From contig JAGWRX010000162.1 in the NCBI GenBank assembly GCA_028876395.1, forward strand, positions 1 through 45,044: a stretch of DNA of 45,044 bases. Direction: 5' to 3'. Below the pieces are notes generated by a model. It saw only the letters and a list, made by a program, of their open reading frames with translations. It was not told where the DNA came from and did not search any database. Positions 41,246 to 45,044 of the stretch are shown here, in pieces. Both the position numbers and the translations under genes were made by a program. Each line of letters begins with the position of its first letter. Within the stretch, counting starts at the first letter, position 1. Origin of the DNA: Acidobacteriota bacterium (GTDB lineage Bacteria; Acidobacteriota; Terriglobia; Terriglobales; Acidobacteriaceae).

Positions 41246-42628
41246 TTGAAGGGCATCTTTGTGGTGGGAGCCGGGCCCGCGGGCATGTTTGCGGCTCGGC
41301 AAATTGCGTTGGCTGGTTATGACGTTTTCTTATTTAACCGGGATATCAAGCCCGGCGGTCTCGCTGAATACGGAATTTATCCTCTGAAGGAAAAAATGAA
41401 GGGTGGCCTGCGCAAGCAGTTCGCCCAGGTCCTCGCTCTGCCAAACATCCATTATTTCGGCAACGTTCTGGTGGGCAATTCCTACGAAGTAACGCTGGAA
41501 GAGCTTGAGGCCATGCGCCCGGCGGCAATCGTTTTTGCCTGCGGTGCGCAGGGTGCGCGCAAGCTCGGCCTGCCCGGCGCGGAGGCGAAGGGCGTCTATG
41601 CGGCCAAGGACTTTGTGTACAACTACAACCTGTTGCCGCCTTACACCGCCATGGACTTCTCGACCGGCAGGCACATCGCCATCGTCGGCATGGGCAACGT
41701 CGCAATCGACATAGCGCGATGGCTGCTGGAGGACGCGCCCGACCGCAAAACCGAAAGCGTGACAATCATCGCCCGTCGCGGGCCGCTGGAAATCAAGTTT
41801 GACCAGAAGGAGATAGAGCACGTCGAGCAGAACATCGACCGCGATGCACTGGCTGCGGAACTGGAGCGGGTAAAGGAGCCATGCGCCCGCTGCAATCAGG
41901 ACGTCTCACCGCAAAAGATCTATGAGGAGCACTTCCGCAAGTTGAAGGATCCCGGCTTCGTCTTCGCTCCGCCACAGCTCTCATTTCGATTCCTGTCGTC
42001 GCCCGCCGCTATTTTGCCGGACGCAAATGGCAGAATTGCGCGGCTGGAAGTAGCCGAGAATGATCTCGTCCTCAAGGCGGACGGCAGCACCTCGGCTGTG
42101 CAGACCGACCGGCGTGTCACCCTCGACATCGACACGCTCATCTTCGCCATCGGCGACGCGCATGATCCCAAAATTGGTCTGCCGATGGGGCCGGACGGTT
42201 ACGCAACCGAACCTGACCCGGCGAATCCTCGCGAACCGCATTATGAAGTGTGGAACGCGGAGACCAGGGCCATCATGCCGGGCCGCTACGTCACGGGATG
42301 GGCAAGAAAGGCCAGCACAGGTCTTGTCGGCATCGCCCGCCACGACGGCGAAGTGTGTGCCTCCAAAGCCATCGAGTTCTTGAAAAGTGCGCCTGACAGC
42401 GCAACACTGAGCCAGAGCGAGATTCTCAACCGGCTTGAAGCAATGGGACTTCGCCCCGTCACCAAAGCTGACCTCGCGCTGCTGGCTCGCGTCGAGCAGA
42501 GTGAGGCGCAGGCACGCCACCTCGAGTCATTCAAGTATTCAGACAATGACGCCATGCTGGAAGCCATCGCCCAGGAACGCGAACGCTCATCGCAGACGGA
42601 GGCAGTGCAGCTTGCGTCTACGTCCTGA
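41246..42628 (+). CDS. FAD-dependent NAD(P)H oxidoreductase (adrenodoxin-reductase/FNR type)
   Basis: A 460-residue flavoprotein. The FAD-binding motif is GAGPAG at 8-13, the NADP(H)-binding motif GMGNVA at 148-153, and GWARKASTGLVGIARHDGEV matches the C-terminal GW-(x)-GP-TG motif of adrenodoxin-reductase-like ferredoxin-NADP reductases. It moves electrons between NADPH and a ferredoxin or similar small carrier. A CxxC (C213, C216) in EPCARCNQ is an extra feature that may bind metal or a redox partner. The start is TTG at 41246, strongly supported by AAGGAGGTG 6 bases upstream. The C-terminus after about 400 is a helical extension. It lies 154 bases after the GH13 gene, probably in its own unit. 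Redox partner unknown. Confidence 0.83.
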   Translation: MKGIFVVGAGPAGMFAARQIALAGYDVFLFNRDIKPGGLAEYGIYPLKEKMKGGLRKQFAQVLALPNIHYFGNVLVGNSYEVTLEELEAMRPAAIVFACGAQGARKLGLPGAEAKGVYAAKDFVYNYNLLPPYTAMDFSTGRHIAIVGMGNVAIDIARWLLEDAPDRKTESVTIIARRGPLEIKFDQKEIEHVEQNIDRDALAAELERVKEPCARCNQDVSPQKIYEEHFRKLKDPGFVFAPPQLSFRFLSSPAAILPDANGRIARLEVAENDLVLKADGSTSAVQTDRRVTLDIDTLIFAIGDAHDPKIGLPMGPDGYATEPDPANPREPHYEVWNAETRAIMPGRYVTGWARKASTGLVGIARHDGEVCASKAIEFLKSAPDSATLSQSEILNRLEAMGLRPVTKADLALLARVEQSEAQARHLESFKYSDNDAMLEAIAQERERSSQTEAVQLASTS

Positions 42629-42708
42629 ACGAAAGGACGCAGTGCGGCGGCCGTTATGCGAGACCGATTGGCGTGAGCTTTCAGTCGACAACTGAGAGTT
42701 CACGCCAG

Positions 42709-44541
42709 TCAACCCGCGTTGACACTCAAACCCTGGAAATGCGGCGGACGCTCCGCGGCGACGCCGAAGGCGCGCTCCAGCGCCAGACCCGCCTCCGCCA
42801 GGGTTCCCTCGCCAAACAGTCGCCCAATCAGCGTCACGCCGTGCGGCACTCTGCGCGGCGCGGAAAACCTTGGCAGCGGATGTTTCGGGTCCGGCGCCCA
42901 GTCGCTGCGCGCCTCCGACACTTCAACGAATCCCGCGCGCAGTGTCAGCGATGGATGCCCCGTGTTGTTTGAAATCACCAGCATCTCGTCACGCAGCGAG
43001 GGAACCAGCAGCAGATCGACATCCGCGAACACCCTCGCCATTTCCTGCGCCACCTTGCGCCGCAGCCTGTCTGTCTGCACAAAGTCCACCGCAGACAGAA
43101 ACCGTGACTGGCGAAATACGTTGGGCCACGCGTCCGGCACCTGCGCTTTCAACTCGTCCACACGATGGCTGAGCGTCAGCTCTTCAAAGGCGGCTGCCGA
43201 CTCGGCAAACAAGATCAGGTTGAGCGAATCATACGGCCAATCGGGGATCGACACTTCAACGGCCCTCATGCCCAGCTTCTTCACGGTTTCGAGTGCGGCG
43301 CGGTCCACATCGGTCGCGGGGCTCTCTTTCATCCACTGCGGAAAATATCCCACACGCAGCCCTGCCACGCTGGCCGATGCACTGAAGTCCAGAGTGCTCG
43401 GCACGCTGGCCAGGTCGCCCGTGTCCGGCCCGGAGATGGCGTTGAGCACCAGCATGGCGTCCTCAACACTGCGCGTCATCGGCCCCAGCTTGTCGAGCGA
43501 CCAGCAGAGCGTCATTGCGCCCGTGCGCGGCACGCGGCCAAAGGTCGGCCGCAGCCCCGTCACGCCGCAGCGCATCGACGGGCTCACAATGCTGCCGCCC
43601 GTCTCGCTCCCGATTGCAAAGCCCACCAGCCCGGCGGCCGTTGCTGACCCAGGACCTGCGCTCGACCCGGACGATCCTTCCTCCAGCAGCCAGGGATTCA
43701 TTGTCTGCCCGCCAAACCAGATGTCGTTCAGCGCCAGTGCGCCCATGCTCAGCTTGGCCACCAGCACGGCTCCGGCCTCGTTCAGCCTTTCCACCACTGC
43801 GCTGTCCACCGCGGGCACGCGGTCGCGAAACGGCTCCGCGCCATACGTCGTGGGAATCCCTGCCGTATCCAGCAGGTCTTTCGCGCCCCAGGGAATGCCG
43901 TGCAGTGGTCCGCGATAGCGCCCCGCGGCGATCTCCCTGTCCGCCTGTCGCGCCTGCTCCAGGGCATGCTCGCGCGTCAGCGTGATCACGCAGCGCAGCT
44001 CGGAGTTGAAGCGCTCAATGCGGCGAATGTAAATTTCCGTCAGACGTTCCGATGTCAATGCGCGGCTCTCAATCCACCGCGAAAGCTGTGCCACGGTGGC
44101 GAAGGCGATGTCGTCTTCGCTCGCGGGCAAAGGCACATGCCGGTCAGCGCTGCGCACAAATCTGTTGTCGGCAGCCTTGCCTGTCACGATGCCGGGCAGC
44201 GAGGGATTCCACTGCGTGGCGGGCGCCAGGGTTGGCTCCAGCGCAAGCTTGCGCGGCCCCACCCGCCGCTCGTACAGCGGGGCCATCTGCATCCGCCAAT
44301 TCTTTGCGGCTTCGGCAAGATCGGCGTCGGTCATCTCCACCTGCACCAGCTTCTCCGCTTCCCTGAAGGTCGCCGGCGAAACCTCCGGCCCCACGGCAGG
44401 GGCGGTGCCAAAGGCCGGCGGAGCGCCCGGCGGCAGGCTCGGGCTCTGCGCGTCCGGCGTCTGCGCTGCCGCGGCAGGAATGGCGGCTCCAAGCAATCCC
44501 AATGAACCAAGAGCGACAAAATCTCTGCGTGATGTAGGCAT
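42709..44541 (-). CDS. amidase-signature hydrolase, Tat-exported
   Basis: A 610-residue amidase. The Tat signal SRRDFVALGSLGLLGAAIPA (4-23) directs export. The amidase-signature Ser-cisSer-Lys triad is K221 (IPWGAKDLLD), cis-Ser S293 (EGSSGSSAG) and nucleophile S317 (SETGGSIVSPS). The segment after the signal (about 30-150) is longer than in GatA-type enzymes, as in other exported amidases. It splits amide (possibly ester) bonds in the periplasm; substrate not predictable. It is not GatA: no gatB/gatC neighbours and it is exported. The gene is divergent from accA across 212 bases. Confidence 0.87.
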   Translation of the reverse strand: MPTSRRDFVALGSLGLLGAAIPAAAAQTPDAQSPSLPPGAPPAFGTAPAVGPEVSPATFREAEKLVQVEMTDADLAEAAKNWRMQMAPLYERRVGPRKLALEPTLAPATQWNPSLPGIVTGKAADNRFVRSADRHVPLPASEDDIAFATVAQLSRWIESRALTSERLTEIYIRRIERFNSELRCVITLTREHALEQARQADREIAAGRYRGPLHGIPWGAKDLLDTAGIPTTYGAEPFRDRVPAVDSAVVERLNEAGAVLVAKLSMGALALNDIWFGGQTMNPWLLEEGSSGSSAGPGSATAAGLVGFAIGSETGGSIVSPSMRCGVTGLRPTFGRVPRTGAMTLCWSLDKLGPMTRSVEDAMLVLNAISGPDTGDLASVPSTLDFSASASVAGLRVGYFPQWMKESPATDVDRAALETVKKLGMRAVEVSIPDWPYDSLNLILFAESAAAFEELTLSHRVDELKAQVPDAWPNVFRQSRFLSAVDFVQTDRLRRKVAQEMARVFADVDLLLVPSLRDEMLVISNNTGHPSLTLRAGFVEVSEARSDWAPDPKHPLPRFSAPRRVPHGVTLIGRLFGEGTLAEAGLALERAFGVAAERPPHFQGLSVNAG

Positions 44542-44753
44542 CTTCCCCCTCGGAAAAGTCCTGAATTGAACCCGGACGGTTGCAGGTTAGGGAAACTATA
44601 CTATGCGCCTTGCGGCTGGAGCGTACCTGCAGAAATCCTGCCACCGGAGCAAACTCGGATTTGTCCGAACCGCCCTCGACCCGTAGAATCACTTTTGTGC
44701 GGTCAGCAGGCCCCGGGGCTCGCAGCCTCAGACCCGCTCCGCGCCAGGTGCCG

Positions 44754-45044
44754 ATGAGCGAACAAACCACAGTAAGTTCCCAGGAGGCGCAGGTTGTTTC
44801 GCCTGCGTGGAGCAGAATTGAGAGGGCGCGCCATCCCCAGCGGCCTTACCCCATGGACTTTATCGAACGAATCTTTACGGATTTCAGCGAGATTCACGGG
44901 GACCGCGCCTTCGGCGACGACGAAGCCGTTGCATGCGGCATGGCGCGTCTCGGTGGCGACGAGGTCCTGGTGATTGGCAACCGAAAGGGTGGCAGCACCA
45001 AAGAGCGCGTGCGCCGCAACTTCGGCATGCCGCATCCCGAGGGC
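44754..45044 (+). CDS. accA: acetyl-CoA carboxylase carboxyltransferase subunit alpha, 3' end outside window
   Basis: The first 97 codons are present, running to the last base. They read [20 protein letters not shown], then [17 protein letters not shown] and [20 protein letters not shown], the conserved N-terminal part of AccA, which with AccD moves the carboxyl from biotin to acetyl-CoA to make malonyl-CoA for fatty-acid synthesis. The start ATG 44754 follows CAGGTG. Normal length is about 315-330 residues, so about two thirds lie beyond the window. Conserved start and context show a functional gene. Confidence 0.9.
   Translation, partial: MSEQTTVSSQEAQVVSPAWSRIERARHPQRPYPMDFIERIFTDFSEIHGDRAFGDDEAVACGMARLGGDEVLVIGNRKGGSTKERVRRNFGMPHPEG

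Overview
The window is bacterial DNA of moderate to high GC from a Gram-negative chromosome. The best guess is an Acidobacteriota (Acidobacteriaceae-like) soil bacterium. That is inferred from secreted two-subunit molybdenum oxidoreductases, DUF4382 and IPT/TIG lipoproteins, many Sec and Tat exported enzymes, and an outer-membrane TolC-type efflux gene. No rRNA or other taxonomic marker is present.

Layout. (1) 1-7.8 kb: an NTF2-like gene cut by the window edge, a decayed aldo/keto reductase tail, then a co-directional set: isoquinoline-1-oxidoreductase-type iorA and iorB, an intact aldo/keto reductase, a secreted cupin-carboxymuconolactone decarboxylase fusion, a carboxylesterase and a second secreted cupin. 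This looks like an exported oxidation and ester/lactone processing pathway of unknown substrate. (2) 7.8-12.4 kb: a stress/ion region with a frameshifted DUF1269-type membrane protein, a frameshifted universal stress protein, a P-type (proton-efflux type) ATPase and a small secreted protein. (3) 12.5-20 kb: a surface-polysaccharide locus with a GT2-NodB fusion, a flippase, a broken GT2, a methyltransferase and two more GT2 enzymes. Its left edge carries a fragment resembling the 3' half of a tRNA-Val(CAC), which may be an integration scar. (4) 20-25.4 kb: two large lipoproteins, one DUF4382-like and one with seven IPT/TIG repeats. (5) 26-29.4 kb: a Tat-exported GH51 arabinofuranosidase with a LacI-type operator-like palindrome upstream, a divergent saccharopine-dehydrogenase-like gene and tRNA-Ser(CGA). 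(6) 29.6-37 kb: a complete tripartite ABC efflux operon (tetR, tolC-like, membrane fusion protein, two ATPases, two permeases) with a visible promoter and TetR-type operator. (7) 37-45 kb: a very large GH13-family protein, an FNR-like flavoprotein, a Tat-exported amidase, and the 5' end of accA leaving the window.

How the genes work together. The efflux operon is the clearest functional unit: the regulator, outer-membrane channel, periplasmic adaptor, paired ATPases and paired ABC-2 permeases are contiguous, several with 4-8 bp overlaps. It resembles the YbhFSR-type exporter, but the double ATPase is split into two genes and one predicted ATP site is degenerate. The iorAB-to-cupin block is the best candidate for an undescribed pathway. 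At least four genes or remnants are broken (AKR tail, DUF1269-like, USP, GT2), so regions 1-3 are in flux.
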